From contig NZ_JBPAXY010000005.1 in the NCBI RefSeq assembly GCF_050897975.1, positions 310,001 to 374,000 on the forward strand: a stretch of 64,000 nt of DNA. Direction: 5' to 3'. How positions within the stretch are numbered: position 1 is the stretch's first letter; every line of letters starts with the position of its first letter. A program made the position numbers and the translations under genes. Below the pieces are notes generated by a model. The model was given only the letters and a program-made list of their open reading frames with translations. It searched no databases and was not told the DNA's origin. This stretch comes from Pseudooceanicola sp050897975. GTDB lineage: Bacteria > Pseudomonadota > Alphaproteobacteria > Rhodobacterales > Rhodobacteraceae. Below are positions 24,273-33,162 of the stretch, piece by piece.

Positions 24273-25511
24273 ATGTCGCCCAAATTCGCCCCCGATCTGG
24301 AAACCCGCCTGACCCGCTACTGCGCCGTCGACAGCCAGTCCGACGCCAGCTCGCCCTCCTCGCCCAGCACCGAGATCCAGTGGGACATGATCCGCCTGCT
24401 GGAGGCCGAGCTGCGCGAGATCGGCGCCGAGGATGTCGAGGTGACCGATTACGGCGCCGTTCTGGCCACCGTGCCCGGCACCGTGCCCGGACCGACCGTG
24501 GGCTTCTGCGCCCATTTCGACACCGCGCCGCAGTACAATGCGACGAACGTCAAACCCCGCGTCATCCGGGGCTACAACGGCGGCGACATCACCTACCCCG
24601 ATGCGCCCGAGCTGGTGCTGTCGCCCAGGGATTTCCCCTATCTCGGCGAAAAGCAGGGCCATGACATCGTCACCGCCTCGGGCCTGACGCTTCTGGGGGG
24701 CGACGACAAGGCGGGCATCGCCATCATCATGACGGCGGCCAAGCACCTGATCGACCATCCCGAGATCGCCCGCCCCAGGCTGCGCATCGCCTTCACCCCG
24801 GACGAAGAGATCGGCCGCGGCGTGGACCAACGCCTGCCCAAGGATTTCGCCTGCGACTTCGCCTATACCTATGACGGCGCCGAGGTCGGCGAGGTGATCT
24901 ACGAGACCTTCTCGGCCGACATCGCCCATGTCACGGTCACCGGCGTGTCGATCCACCCCGGCCATGCCACCGGCAAGCTGGTCTCGGCGATCCAGCTGGC
25001 GTCGAAGATCATCTCGGCCCTGCCCGCCCATACGATGACCCCCGACACCACCTCGGGGCGCGAGGGGTTCATCCACTGCACCGACATGGTGGGCGACGCC
25101 GCCGAGATGAAACTGACCTTCATCCTGCGCGATTTCGAACGCGACGGGCTGGCGCAGAAGGGCGAGATCCTGAGCCAGATCTGCGCGGCCATCGGCGCCT
25201 CGGAACCCCGCGCCCGGATCACCTGCGAGATCACCGAGCAGTACCGCAACATGCGCTACTGGCTGGAAAACGACATGACCCCGGTCGAGCTGGCCCGCGA
25301 TGCGGCAAGCGACCTGGGGGTCGAGGTGATCTCGACCCCGATCCGCGGCGGCACCGACGGCTCGCGGCTGACCGAAATGGGGGTGCCGACGCCGAACCTC
25401 TTTACCGGGATGCAATGCATCCACGGGCCGCTGGAATGGATCTCGGTCCAGGACATGGAGGTGGCGACCCAGCTGATGCTGCAAATCGCCGCAAAGGCCG
25501 CGTCGAAATAA
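24273..25511 (+). CDS. pepT: Peptidase T, tripeptide aminopeptidase (412 aa)
   Basis: Cytosolic M20-family zinc enzyme that removes N-terminal residues from tripeptides. Metal ligands are visible in FCAHFDTAP (His), LLGGDDKAG (bridging Asp) and FTPDEEIGRG (catalytic and ligand Glu); the later IRGGTDGSRLTEMG and HGPLEW carry the remaining ligands. The middle dimerisation domain (HVTVTGVSIHPGHATGK) is present. Length is normal. I start at 24273, after an AAGGAG ribosome site, where family similarity begins. It stands alone and ends at a bidirectional terminator. Confidence 0.95.
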   Translation: MSPKFAPDLETRLTRYCAVDSQSDASSPSSPSTEIQWDMIRLLEAELREIGAEDVEVTDYGAVLATVPGTVPGPTVGFCAHFDTAPQYNATNVKPRVIRGYNGGDITYPDAPELVLSPRDFPYLGEKQGHDIVTASGLTLLGGDDKAGIAIIMTAAKHLIDHPEIARPRLRIAFTPDEEIGRGVDQRLPKDFACDFAYTYDGAEVGEVIYETFSADIAHVTVTGVSIHPGHATGKLVSAIQLASKIISALPAHTMTPDTTSGREGFIHCTDMVGDAAEMKLTFILRDFERDGLAQKGEILSQICAAIGASEPRARITCEITEQYRNMRYWLENDMTPVELARDAASDLGVEVISTPIRGGTDGSRLTEMGVPTPNLFTGMQCIHGPLEWISVQDMEVATQLMLQIAAKAASK

Positions 25512-25554
25512 GCGCCGCGCGCAGGTCCGAAGCCATTCGGCCCAGGGAAAACGG

Positions 25555-25590
25555 AAAGCCGGGCGGGACAGGTTCCGCCCGGCTTTCGCG
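25555..25590. terminator. Bidirectional terminator between convergent genes
   Basis: AAAGCCGGGCGG (25555-25566) and CCGCCCGGCTTT (25575-25586) form a perfect 12-bp stem with A/T tracts at both ends, between pepT and the sugar dehydrogenase gene. Confidence 0.88.
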
Positions 25591-25618
25591 TCAGTTTACC
25601 CGCCTCAATCAGCCCGCC

Positions 25619-26812
25619 TCAATCTGCCGGTGTCAGGCGCAGCAGCGCGCCGTTGGCGGCATCGGTCAGGATCATCACCGCGCCATCGGCGGCCACATCC
25701 ACGTCGCGCACCCGTCCCTGGCCCATCAGATAGCGGGCCTCGCCGATGACCCGGGTGCCCTCCAGTTCCAGCCGCACCAGGGCCTGCCCCGCCAGGGCGC
25801 CCACCAGCAGGCTGTCCTGCCAGTCGGCAAACATGTCGCCCTCGTAGAAGGCCATGCCCGAGGGCGAAATCACCGGATCCCAATAGTACAGCGGCTGCTG
25901 CATCTCGGGCGAGGCCGTCTCGCCGTTGCCGATGGGACGGCCGCTGTAGTCGAGGCCATAGGTGATCACCGGCCAGCCATAGTTGCCGCCCGGCTCGGGC
26001 CGGTTCAGCTCGTCACCGCCGCGCGGCCCGTGTTCGATCGTCCAAAGCGCCCCGTTGGGCCCCATGGCGGCGGCCTGGATGTTGCGGTGGCCCAGCGACC
26101 AGACCTCGGGCGCCCCGCCCTTGATCCGCGGATTGCCGGGCATGGCGCCACCCATGGGGTCGATCCGCAGCACCTTGCCCAGATGGGTCGCGGGGTCCTG
26201 CGCCAACTGGCGCGGCTCTGGCAGGGACCGTTCGCCGGTGGTGACGAAAAGCGCGCCCGAGCCGTCAAAGACCAGGCGAGAGCCATAGTGCAGGGTCGAG
26301 GCCCAGCCGGGCATCTGGCGGAAGATCACCTCGACCTCCTCCATCGTGCCGTCATCGCCCGACAGCACCCCGGTGGCGACGGCGGTCCCGGTCTCGCCCC
26401 CCTCGCGCGGCTCGGCATAGCTCCACCAGACGCGGCGGGTTTCGGCGAAATCGTCCCGCACCTGGACGTCCAGCAGCCCCCCCTGACGGCGGGCATCGAC
26501 CGCAGGCAGCCCCGCAACAGGCGGCGAAACCGCGCCCTCGGGGGTGACGATGCGCAGCCGCCCCGGGCGTTCGGTCACCAGCCAGCGGCCATCGGGCAGC
26601 TGATCCATGCCCCAGGGATGTTCCAGCCCGTCGAGGATGACTTCCCGATCCAGGGTCAGATCCTCTTCCAGCACCGGCGCGCGGGTCTGGCCCTCGAAGG
26701 CAGGTTGCTGGTCGGGGGCATTGGGGGGCGCCGCGTTGAAATCCTGCGCGGCGGCAGGGGTCGCCAGGGCCAGGCTCAGCAGGGCGGCGACGGAGGGGCG
26801 GGACAGGCTCAT
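25619..26812 (-). CDS. Secreted PQQ-dependent sugar dehydrogenase-like protein (397 aa)
   Basis: Periplasmic beta-propeller enzyme of the soluble aldose sugar dehydrogenase type (E. coli YliI family), expected to oxidise aldoses with PQQ. A Sec signal peptide (SVAALLSLALATPAAAQ) is cleaved near residue 22. Family segments seen: HPWGMDQLPDGRWLVTERPG near residues 65-84, QEGGLLDV-like KRQGGLLDVQVRDDF, WSLGHRNIQAAAMGPNGALW, EHGPRGGDELN, and VISPSGMAFYEGDMF. These contain the PQQ and calcium contacts. The substrate is unknown, and whether the host makes PQQ cannot be seen here. Single gene. Confidence 0.9.
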   Translation of the reverse strand: MSLSRPSVAALLSLALATPAAAQDFNAAPPNAPDQQPAFEGQTRAPVLEEDLTLDREVILDGLEHPWGMDQLPDGRWLVTERPGRLRIVTPEGAVSPPVAGLPAVDARRQGGLLDVQVRDDFAETRRVWWSYAEPREGGETGTAVATGVLSGDDGTMEEVEVIFRQMPGWASTLHYGSRLVFDGSGALFVTTGERSLPEPRQLAQDPATHLGKVLRIDPMGGAMPGNPRIKGGAPEVWSLGHRNIQAAAMGPNGALWTIEHGPRGGDELNRPEPGGNYGWPVITYGLDYSGRPIGNGETASPEMQQPLYYWDPVISPSGMAFYEGDMFADWQDSLLVGALAGQALVRLELEGTRVIGEARYLMGQGRVRDVDVAADGAVMILTDAANGALLRLTPAD

Positions 26813-27053
26813 GGCGGGCTCCTCAAAGGGTCTGACGGGGCGGGCTCGGGTGTGGCGCGCCTATCGCTTTCCCCCAGAGACCTAACCCCCACCGCCCCCT
26901 TGTCGAGGCGCAGGGCCCGGGCGCACGCCCTCGTGTCCGGCCGTGATCCGGCCGCACGGCGACGCGCAACTCTTCGACACGGCCCGGCGCGGAAAAGGAG
27001 CCGACGGATCTCCAACGGCCCCGACAGGCAATGTTTTCAGGATCTCCGGCGCC

Positions 27054-27695
27054 TCAATACCCGCCGGCGGCCTTCGCATCCTGCTCTTCGTAGAAGCCGC
27101 GCGCCGCATCCAGAGTGCGCAAAAGCTCTTCGCTCGACCGGGTGATATAGAGGGGATATTCGAACAACATGCTGACCCGCAGCTTGGGGTCGATGATGAT
27201 CGTCTTGCGGATGGCCGAGTTTTCGATCTCCAGCGGGTGGATCATGCCGAAGGTCGAGGTCAGCACGCCCTCGGGGTCGGACATGATCGGCACGCCCACC
27301 TTGTAGCCCATGCGCAGCGAGGTTTCATGGCGCCAGCGGTTCAACTCTTCCACCGTGTTGCGCGCCAGGCCCAGGATCCGCACCCCCTCGCGGCGCAGAT
27401 CGTCCTGCATGGCCGCCAGCCCGCCCAACTCGCGGGTGCAGGTTTCCGAGAAGGCATCGGCGATACTGAAGAAGATCGTCCAGTGGCCGCTGGTATAGGG
27501 GTGAAAGGTGATCCGCCCTTCGGTCGACAGGCCCGAGAAATTGGGGAAATACTCGCCGATCCGGGGGGTCCATTTCGCCGCCGCCGTATAGGCCCTCGGC
27601 ACCTCGACCCAGGTGTCGGATTTCTGCGGCATTTGCTGTGGCACGATTCGTCTGGGCCGTACCTCGGCCACGGGCTTTCTGAAATTCTTTAACAT
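27054..27695 (-). CDS. Peroxiredoxin, 1-Cys (Prx6)-like (213 aa)
   Basis: Thiol peroxidase of the AhpC/TSA family. The thioredoxin-like core starts with RIGEYFPNFSGLSTEG near residue 45, then FHPYTSGHWTIFFSIADAFSETCTRELGGL, where the cysteine of ETCTRELG is the peroxidatic residue. No other cysteine is visible, which suggests 1-Cys chemistry. The arginine of the active site may be in the SLRMGYKVGVPIMSDPEG stretch. The N-terminal 40 residues, rich in Lys/Arg, are longer than usual. It is divergent from alr across an AT-rich gap of 247 bp. Confidence 0.85.
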   Translation of the reverse strand: MLKNFRKPVAEVRPRRIVPQQMPQKSDTWVEVPRAYTAAAKWTPRIGEYFPNFSGLSTEGRITFHPYTSGHWTIFFSIADAFSETCTRELGGLAAMQDDLRREGVRILGLARNTVEELNRWRHETSLRMGYKVGVPIMSDPEGVLTSTFGMIHPLEIENSAIRKTIIIDPKLRVSMLFEYPLYITRSSEELLRTLDAARGFYEEQDAKAAGGY

Positions 27696-27942
27696 TCTGT
27701 CTCTTTACGATTCTGACGACCGTTTCCCGGCCACACGTTCCCTAATTGATACGCTTACTGATCATGGGAGGCTGAATTTGGGGTAAATTGTGGTGACTTG
27801 TGGGCCAGTCCCCTGTCCGCACCGTCAGGGCGGCCCCGGGCGCGCGCCCGGTCCGGATCGGGCCGCGCCTGGCACGGGCCGCACCTGGCCTGCGCCGCTT
27901 TTCCCCCTTGCCTCCGCCCGCGCGGAGGCCCAAGAAAAGGGC
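27696..27942. other. Divergent promoter region, peroxiredoxin / alr
   Basis: 247 bp between divergent genes, AT-rich from 27690 to 27800 and GC-rich after that. It must hold both promoters. I see no palindrome of the GTGAC-N3-GTCAC type: GTGGTGACTTGTGGGCC at 27790 has only one half. No small gene is supported. Confidence 0.5.
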
Positions 27943-28992
27943 ATGACCACCTCTCGCCTTCATATTGATCTCGACGCGCTCCGGGCCAACTGGCGCGCGC
28001 TGGACGCCCTGTCGGGGCCGGATGTCGAATCCGGCGCCGTGGTAAAAGCCAACGGATACGGCCTTGGCGCCGCGCCCGTTTCCCGTGCCCTGGCCGAGGC
28101 CGGCGCCCGGACCTTCTTTGTCGCCGCCGCCGAGGAAGGCCTGGCCGTGCGCGAGGCCCTGGGCCCCGGCCCGGCGATCCACGTCTTTTCCGGCCATATG
28201 GAGGGCGACACCGATCTGCTGGCCCAGGCCGGGCTGACGCCGATGCTGAACTCGGTCGAGCAATACCGCCGCCACCGCCAGGCCCTGCCCGAGGCGCCCT
28301 TCGGGATCCAGCTGGACAGCGGCATGAACCGGCTGGGGCTGGAGCCCGCCGACTGGGCCGCCCTGCGCGACGAGGTGCTGCCCCTGGGGCCTGCGCTGGT
28401 CATGTCGCACCTGGCCTGCGCCGATGAGCCCGACCACCCGATGAACCGCCAACAGCTGAGCGCCTTCCGCGAGATGACGGCGGGCGTCGAGGCGCCCAAG
28501 TCCCTGTCGGCCACCGGCGGGATCCTGCTGGGCCCCGACTATCACTTCCAGGTCACCCGCCCCGGCTGCGGCATGTATGGCGGCCTGCCCTATGCCGAGG
28601 CCCAGCCGGTGGTGCATCTGGACCTGCCGGTGATCCAGACCCGGCAGATCGAAACCGGCGAGTCGGTGGGCTATGGCAATGCCTGGGTCGCCGCGCGCCC
28701 CTCTACCATCGCCACCGTGGCCGCCGGTTACGCCGACGGGCTGCACCGTCTGATGGCCCCGGGCACCCAGCTTTACGCCGGAGAGACCGCCTGCCCGCTG
28801 GTCGGTCGCATCTCGATGGACCTGATCACCGTCGACGTCACCGACCTGGCCGAGGTGCCCGACTATCTGGCGCTGCTGAACGCGGTGCAGGGGGTCGACG
28901 CGCTGGCCGCCAACGAGGGCACCATCGGCTACGAGATCCTGACCTCGCTCGGCGGGCGCTATGCGCGCAGCTTCACCGGGGCCACGGCCTGA
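27943..28992 (+). CDS. alr: Alanine racemase (349 aa)
   Basis: PLP enzyme making D-alanine for peptidoglycan. The PLP lysine is in GAVVKANGYGLGA near residue 36. The catalytic tyrosine segment GYGNAWVAARPSTIATVAAGYADGL is shifted to the usual place in the C-terminal barrel, and SMDLITVDVTDL closes the family. The start at 27943 is chosen over an upstream one at 27790 because the N-terminus LHIDLDALRANW is the family beginning. mlaE starts 1 bp beyond the stop, so alr may be co-transcribed with the transport genes. Confidence 0.95.
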   Translation: MTTSRLHIDLDALRANWRALDALSGPDVESGAVVKANGYGLGAAPVSRALAEAGARTFFVAAAEEGLAVREALGPGPAIHVFSGHMEGDTDLLAQAGLTPMLNSVEQYRRHRQALPEAPFGIQLDSGMNRLGLEPADWAALRDEVLPLGPALVMSHLACADEPDHPMNRQQLSAFREMTAGVEAPKSLSATGGILLGPDYHFQVTRPGCGMYGGLPYAEAQPVVHLDLPVIQTRQIETGESVGYGNAWVAARPSTIATVAAGYADGLHRLMAPGTQLYAGETACPLVGRISMDLITVDVTDLAEVPDYLALLNAVQGVDALAANEGTIGYEILTSLGGRYARSFTGATA

Positions 28993-28993
28993 G

Positions 28994-29791
28994 ATGAGCG
29001 CCCGCGCCTCCCTTCCCGCGCGCCTTCTGGGCGGCATCGGCGGCGCCGTGCTGGGCCTTCTGGCGATGCTCGGGCGGCTGACGCTGTTTGCGCTGTCCTT
29101 TTTCCGCCACCTGGCCACCCCGCCCTTCTACGGGCGCGAGTTCCTGGTGGCCCTTGGCAATATCGGCTGGCTGTCGCTGCCGGTGGTGGGCATGACCGCC
29201 TTCTTCACCGGCGGCGCGCTAGCACTTCAGATCTACGCCGGCGGCTCGCGTTTCGACGCCCAGGCGGTGGTGCCGCAGATCGTGGCGCTCGGCATGGTGC
29301 GCGAATTGGGCCCGGTGCTTGTGGGCCTGATGATCGCGGCGCGGGTCACCTCCTCGATCGCCGCCGAGATCGCCACCATGAAGGTGACCGAGCAGATCGA
29401 CGCCCTGGTCACCCTCTCGACCCACCCGATGAAATACCTGACCGTGCCGCGGGTGCTGGCCGGGCTGATCGTGGTGCCGCTTCTGGTGGGGCTGGGGGAT
29501 GTGATCGGCATCCTGGGCGGCTTTACCGTGGGGGTCAAATCCCTGGGCTTCAACCCGGCGGTCTATATCCGCAACACCTGGGATTTCCTGGAACCGCTCG
29601 ACGTGATCTCCTCGCTGGTCAAGGGCGTGGCCTTCGGCTTCATCGCCACCCTGATGGGCTGCTACGCGGGGATGCGGTCGGGGCGCGGCGCCCAGGGCGT
29701 GGGCCAGGCCACCAAATCCTCGGTCGAAAGCGCCTCGGTGCTGATCCTGACGGCCAACTTCATCCTGACGGGGGTCTTCTTCTCGGTATGA
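28994..29791 (+). CDS. MlaE-family ABC permease (265 aa)
   Basis: Inner-membrane permease of the retrograde phospholipid transporter type. MlaE features: GFAFTGGAL-like MTAFFTGGALALQIYAGGSRF near residue 72, the ELGPVLVGLMIAARVTSSIAAEIATMKVTEQIDAL block in the centre, and NFILTGVFF at the C-terminus. The ATPase gene follows with a 4-bp overlap. No MCE-domain (MlaD) or MlaB/C gene is found nearby; the partner must be elsewhere or absent. Confidence 0.92.
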   Translation: MSARASLPARLLGGIGGAVLGLLAMLGRLTLFALSFFRHLATPPFYGREFLVALGNIGWLSLPVVGMTAFFTGGALALQIYAGGSRFDAQAVVPQIVALGMVRELGPVLVGLMIAARVTSSIAAEIATMKVTEQIDALVTLSTHPMKYLTVPRVLAGLIVVPLLVGLGDVIGILGGFTVGVKSLGFNPAVYIRNTWDFLEPLDVISSLVKGVAFGFIATLMGCYAGMRSGRGAQGVGQATKSSVESASVLILTANFILTGVFFSV

Positions 29792-30534
29792 TCCAGCTGG
29801 AAAACCTTCAGAAAAGCTTTGGCCCCCACCAGGTTCTGGCCGGTGTCGACCTGGCCGTGCCGCGCGGGCGCTCGATGGTGATCATCGGCGGATCGGGCAG
29901 CGGCAAGTCGGTGCTGCTGAAATGCATCCTGGGGCTGGAGACGCCCGACGGCGGCCGGATCCTGGTGGATGGGCAGGACGCCACGAAGGGCGACCGCGAC
30001 GCCTTCCTGGCGCGCTTCGGGATGCTGTTTCAGGGCGCGGCCCTCTTCGACAGCCTGCCGGTCTGGCAGAACGTGGCCTTCCGCCTGCTGCGCGGCGCGC
30101 TGAAACGCCCCCGGGCCGAGGCGCGCGAGATCGCCATCGAGAAACTGCGCCGCGTCGGCCTGTCGCCCGATGTCGCCGACAAGTTCCCGGCCGAACTGTC
30201 CGGCGGGATGCAGAAACGCGTCGGCCTGGCCCGTGCCATCGCCGCCGAGCCGCAGATCATCTTCTTCGACGAGCCGACCACCGGGCTGGACCCGATCATG
30301 GCGGGCGTCATCGACGACCTGATCCGCCAGATCACCGCCGAGATGGGCGCCACGGCACTGACCATCACCCATGACATGGGCTCGGTCCGCGCCATCGCCG
30401 ACGAGGTGGCGATGCTGCACGGGGGCAAGATCCGCTGGACCGGGCCGGTGGCGGATCTGGATGCCTCGGGCGATCCTTACGTCGAGCAATTCATCACCGG
30501 CTCGGCCACCGGCCCGATCGCCGCACTACGCTAG
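29788..30534 (+). CDS. MlaF-type ABC ATPase (248 aa)
   Basis: ATPase of the lipid transporter next to the MlaE-type permease. Walker A is GGSGSGKSVLLK, the Q-loop lies in MLFQGAALFDSLPV, the signature is LSGGMQKRVGLARA and Walker B is IIFFDEPTTGLDPI; the MQKR variant of the signature is characteristic of MlaF. The ATGA overlap with the permease shows coupling. It is likely to work on the inner face of the membrane to keep outer-membrane lipid asymmetry. Confidence 0.92.
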   Translation: MIQLENLQKSFGPHQVLAGVDLAVPRGRSMVIIGGSGSGKSVLLKCILGLETPDGGRILVDGQDATKGDRDAFLARFGMLFQGAALFDSLPVWQNVAFRLLRGALKRPRAEAREIAIEKLRRVGLSPDVADKFPAELSGGMQKRVGLARAIAAEPQIIFFDEPTTGLDPIMAGVIDDLIRQITAEMGATALTITHDMGSVRAIADEVAMLHGGKIRWTGPVADLDASGDPYVEQFITGSATGPIAALR

Positions 30535-30626
30535 GCGCGCAGGCGGGTCTGCGTCTTTGGCGGCTTTCCCCCGCCCCGGCCCGGCGCTACCTATGGCGCC
30601 ATCGGCAAGAATAGGAGCGTGATCCG

Positions 30627-31028
30627 ATGCATCTTCCCGGTCTCACCGAAGGCGCCATCCACGGCTGGGCCTGGGCCGCGGCCCTGCTGATCTGGACGAT
30701 CCCGATCCTGGCCTCGATCTCTCTCTGGCAGCGGCTGCACGCCCATGAGGCGGGCGAGGGCTTTCGCCTCGGGCTGATCGCCGGGGTCCTGTGGGTGATC
30801 TGGGCGCTGATCTGGACCCTGGGTCTGCGCCCTGCGGTGCTGCACCCGCCGCTTGGCACGCTGATCACGCTGGGGCTGGCGGTCTCGGTGCTGTGGGACT
30901 GGGCGCGCAACCTGCCCCATGCGCGCTGGCGCGCGGCGGACGGGATGACCATCGTGCTGCTAGTGGCGCTGCTGGCGGTGCTGCTCTGGGGCTGGGCCTT
31001 CGGCCCCACGCCCAGGCCCGCCGCATGA
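30627..31028 (+). CDS. Small hydrophobic membrane protein (133 aa)
   Basis: I do not recognise a family. Four hydrophobic stretches are visible (near 11-32, 45-66, 75-92 and 105-125), with few charged residues. It overlaps the following PqiA-like gene (ATGA) and sits 92 bp after the MlaF-like gene. It is probably a membrane partner of the PqiA-like protein, perhaps a split N-terminal half of a PqiA-type protein. Confidence 0.6.
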   Translation: MHLPGLTEGAIHGWAWAAALLIWTIPILASISLWQRLHAHEAGEGFRLGLIAGVLWVIWALIWTLGLRPAVLHPPLGTLITLGLAVSVLWDWARNLPHARWRAADGMTIVLLVALLAVLLWGWAFGPTPRPAA

Positions 31029-31507
31029 CACCTCCGCCCACGCCCCGGACGCTAATCGCGGCCAACCTGGCGCTGCTGATCCTCTTTCCCCTGTCCTGGG
31101 CCGCACCACTGCTGCGTGCGGGCCTGCTGCCCCTCTTCGGCCTGTCGGAAATCTCGGTCCTGTCGGGGCTGGCCTCGCTCTGGCGCGACACGCCCCTGCT
31201 GGCGCTGGTGGTGGCGCTGTTTGCGCTGATCTTTCCGCTGGCCAAGACCCTGGGACTGGCGGCGATCCAGCTGGGCTGGCTGGCGCCGCGACACCTGGGG
31301 CTGATCACGGGGCTGGGCAAGCTGGCCATGGCCGATGTCTTTCTGATCGCGCTTTACGTGACCCTGGCCAAGGGGATCGGCGTCGGTCGGGTGGAAACCG
31401 CCTGGGGGCTCTGGCTTTTCACCGCCTGCGTGTTGGCCTCGCTGGGGCTGTCGCATCTGACCGCGCGGCGGCTGAAAGCGCAGGCGGGGGGCGCTGCCCC
31501 CCTTTGA
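31025..31507 (+). CDS. PqiA-like (paraquat-inducible A family) membrane protein (160 aa)
   Basis: Matches one half of PqiA: an N-terminal helix (LIAANLALLILFPLSWAAPLL), the SEISVLSGLASLWRDTPLLALVVALFALIFPLAK block, and KLAMADVFLIALYVTLAKG. Full PqiA proteins are more than twice as long and have zinc-ribbon cysteines, absent here. PqiA works with MCE proteins in envelope lipid transport, so the nearness to MlaE/MlaF-like genes makes sense. The last codons and the stop lie inside a dispersed repeat (31492-31554). Confidence 0.8.
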   Translation: MTPPPTPRTLIAANLALLILFPLSWAAPLLRAGLLPLFGLSEISVLSGLASLWRDTPLLALVVALFALIFPLAKTLGLAAIQLGWLAPRHLGLITGLGKLAMADVFLIALYVTLAKGIGVGRVETAWGLWLFTACVLASLGLSHLTARRLKAQAGGAAPL

Positions 31508-31554
31508 GCCCTCGCGGGCTCAATTCCCCCCCGGGATATTTCTGGCAATGAGAA
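31492..31554 (+). repeat. Dispersed terminator-like element, plus orientation
   Basis: CGCTGCCCCCC, a stem TTGAGCC/GGCTCAA (about 31504-31523), then TTCCCCCCCGGGATATTTCT and GGCAATGAGAA. It provides the stop codon of the PqiA-like gene. A second, inverted half-copy at 31592-31613 matches 21 of 22 bases of 31533-31554. Confidence 0.75.
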
Positions 31555-31591
31555 GCACAAGGGCCGGGGCTTTCAGGTGTCCCCCCTACCT

Positions 31592-31623
31592 TTCTCATTG
31601 CCAAAAATATCCCCACCGGAGGC
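31592..31623 (-). repeat. Inverted partner half-copy of the dispersed element
   Basis: TTCTCATTGCCAAAAATATCCC is the reverse complement, save one base, of 31533-31554, with 37 bp between. The continuation CACCGGAGGC relates it to the CCTCCGG part of the copy at 37729. Confidence 0.65.
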
Positions 31624-31723
31624 ATCGGTCGTCAGGCCGATACCCCCTCACCGCAAACGCGACGATCCCCTTTTGTTCACATCGCCCCTTGCCCGGGCGC
31701 GCCGCCTCGGGCAGAACTTGCCC

Positions 31724-33091
31724 ATGGCAAAACCGATGACCACCTTCTCCTGCTCCGAATGCGGCGCCACCTCGTCCAAATGGTCGGGGCGCTGCGAAGC
31801 CTGCGGCGCCTGGAACTCGATCACCGAGGATGTCCCCCTGTCCACCGGTCCCAAGGGCAAGGGGCTGGGAGCGATGCGCGGCAAGAAGGTCGCGCTGAGC
31901 GATCTGTCGGCGCGCGAGACACCGCCACCGCGCACCTCGTCGGGGCTGGATGAGCTGGACCGGGTGCTGGGTGGCGGCCTGGTGCCCGCCTCGGCCGTTC
32001 TGGTGGGGGGCGATCCGGGCATCGGCAAATCCACCCTGCTGTTGCAGGCCGCCGCCGCCTTCGCGGGCCAGGGACTGAAGACCTTCTATATCTCGGGCGA
32101 AGAGGCCTCGGCCCAGGTGCGGATGCGCGCCGCCCGGCTGGGGCTGGAAAACGCGCCGGTGAAACTGGGCGCCGATACGTCGCTGCGCGACATCCTGACC
32201 ACCCTGGACGACGAACGCCCCGACCTGGTGATCATCGACTCGATCCAGACCATGTGGTCCGACACCGTCGACAGCGCCCCCGGTTCCGTCAGCCAGGTCC
32301 GCGCCGCCGCCCATGAGCTGACCACCTTCGCCAAGCGCCGCGGCGCCGCCGTGATCCTGGTGGGCCATGTCACCAAGGAGGGCCAGATCGCCGGCCCCCG
32401 CGTGGTCGAGCATATGGTCGACACGGTGCTTTATTTCGAGGGCGAGCGCGGCCACCAGTTCCGCATCCTGCGGGCGGTGAAGAACCGTTTCGGCCCCGCC
32501 GATGAGATCGGCGTCTTCGAGATGACCGGCGGCGGCCTGTCGGAAGTGTCGAACCCCTCGGCCCTGTTCATGGGCGAGCGCGGCCAGCCCAGCCCCGGAT
32601 CGGTGGTTTTTGCGGGCATCGAGGGCACCCGCCCCGTGCTGGTCGAGATCCAGGCCCTGGTCGCCCCCTCGCCGCACAGCCAGGCGCGGCGCGCCACCGT
32701 GGGCTGGGACGGCGGGCGCCTGGCCACCATCCTTGCCGTGCTCGAGGCGCGCTGCGGCATCCCCTTTGCCGGGCTCGACGTCTATCTGAACGTCGCGGGC
32801 GGCATGAAGGTCAGCGAACCCGCCGCCGATCTGGCCGTCGCCGCCGCCCTGCTGTCGGCCCGCGAAGACAGCGCCCTGCCCGCCGATTGCGTCGTCTTCG
32901 GAGAGATTTCGCTGTCGGGTGCCCTGCGACCCGTGGGCCAGACCGAAAACAGGTTGAAAGAGGCGGCGAAACTTGGTTTCTCGTCCGCGATCGCCCCCTC
33001 GGGGGGTAAACCCGGTGGCGATCAGGGGCTGCGTCTGATGCAAATGGGCGATCTGACCAGCTTCGTCGGAGAGGTTTTCGGCGCCGGTTGA
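31724..33091 (+). CDS. radA: DNA repair protein RadA (455 aa)
   Basis: RecA-like branch-migration ATPase in recombination repair. An N-terminal zinc finger (CSECGATSSKWSGRCEACG) is followed by Walker A GGDPGIGKST near residue 98, the RadA motif VKNRFGPADEIGVFEM near residue 255-270, and a Lon-like C-terminal domain (FAGLDVYLNVAGGMKVSEPAADLAVAAALLSAR). I start at 31724, before the zinc finger. It is followed by cvpA and purF in the same direction, a common order. Confidence 0.96.
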   Translation: MAKPMTTFSCSECGATSSKWSGRCEACGAWNSITEDVPLSTGPKGKGLGAMRGKKVALSDLSARETPPPRTSSGLDELDRVLGGGLVPASAVLVGGDPGIGKSTLLLQAAAAFAGQGLKTFYISGEEASAQVRMRAARLGLENAPVKLGADTSLRDILTTLDDERPDLVIIDSIQTMWSDTVDSAPGSVSQVRAAAHELTTFAKRRGAAVILVGHVTKEGQIAGPRVVEHMVDTVLYFEGERGHQFRILRAVKNRFGPADEIGVFEMTGGGLSEVSNPSALFMGERGQPSPGSVVFAGIEGTRPVLVEIQALVAPSPHSQARRATVGWDGGRLATILAVLEARCGIPFAGLDVYLNVAGGMKVSEPAADLAVAAALLSAREDSALPADCVVFGEISLSGALRPVGQTENRLKEAAKLGFSSAIAPSGGKPGGDQGLRLMQMGDLTSFVGEVFGAG

Positions 33092-33162
33092 GGCGCTAAC
33101 ACCCTGGGATCGTTCGCCAAAGGCGGTCCTGCGCAGAAATAGCAAGGCGGGGACGCAGGCGT

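Noticed and set aside
27780..27810. Fifth GTGAC-N3-GTCAC site before alr
   Set aside because: Only the left half GTGAC is there; the right half does not match.
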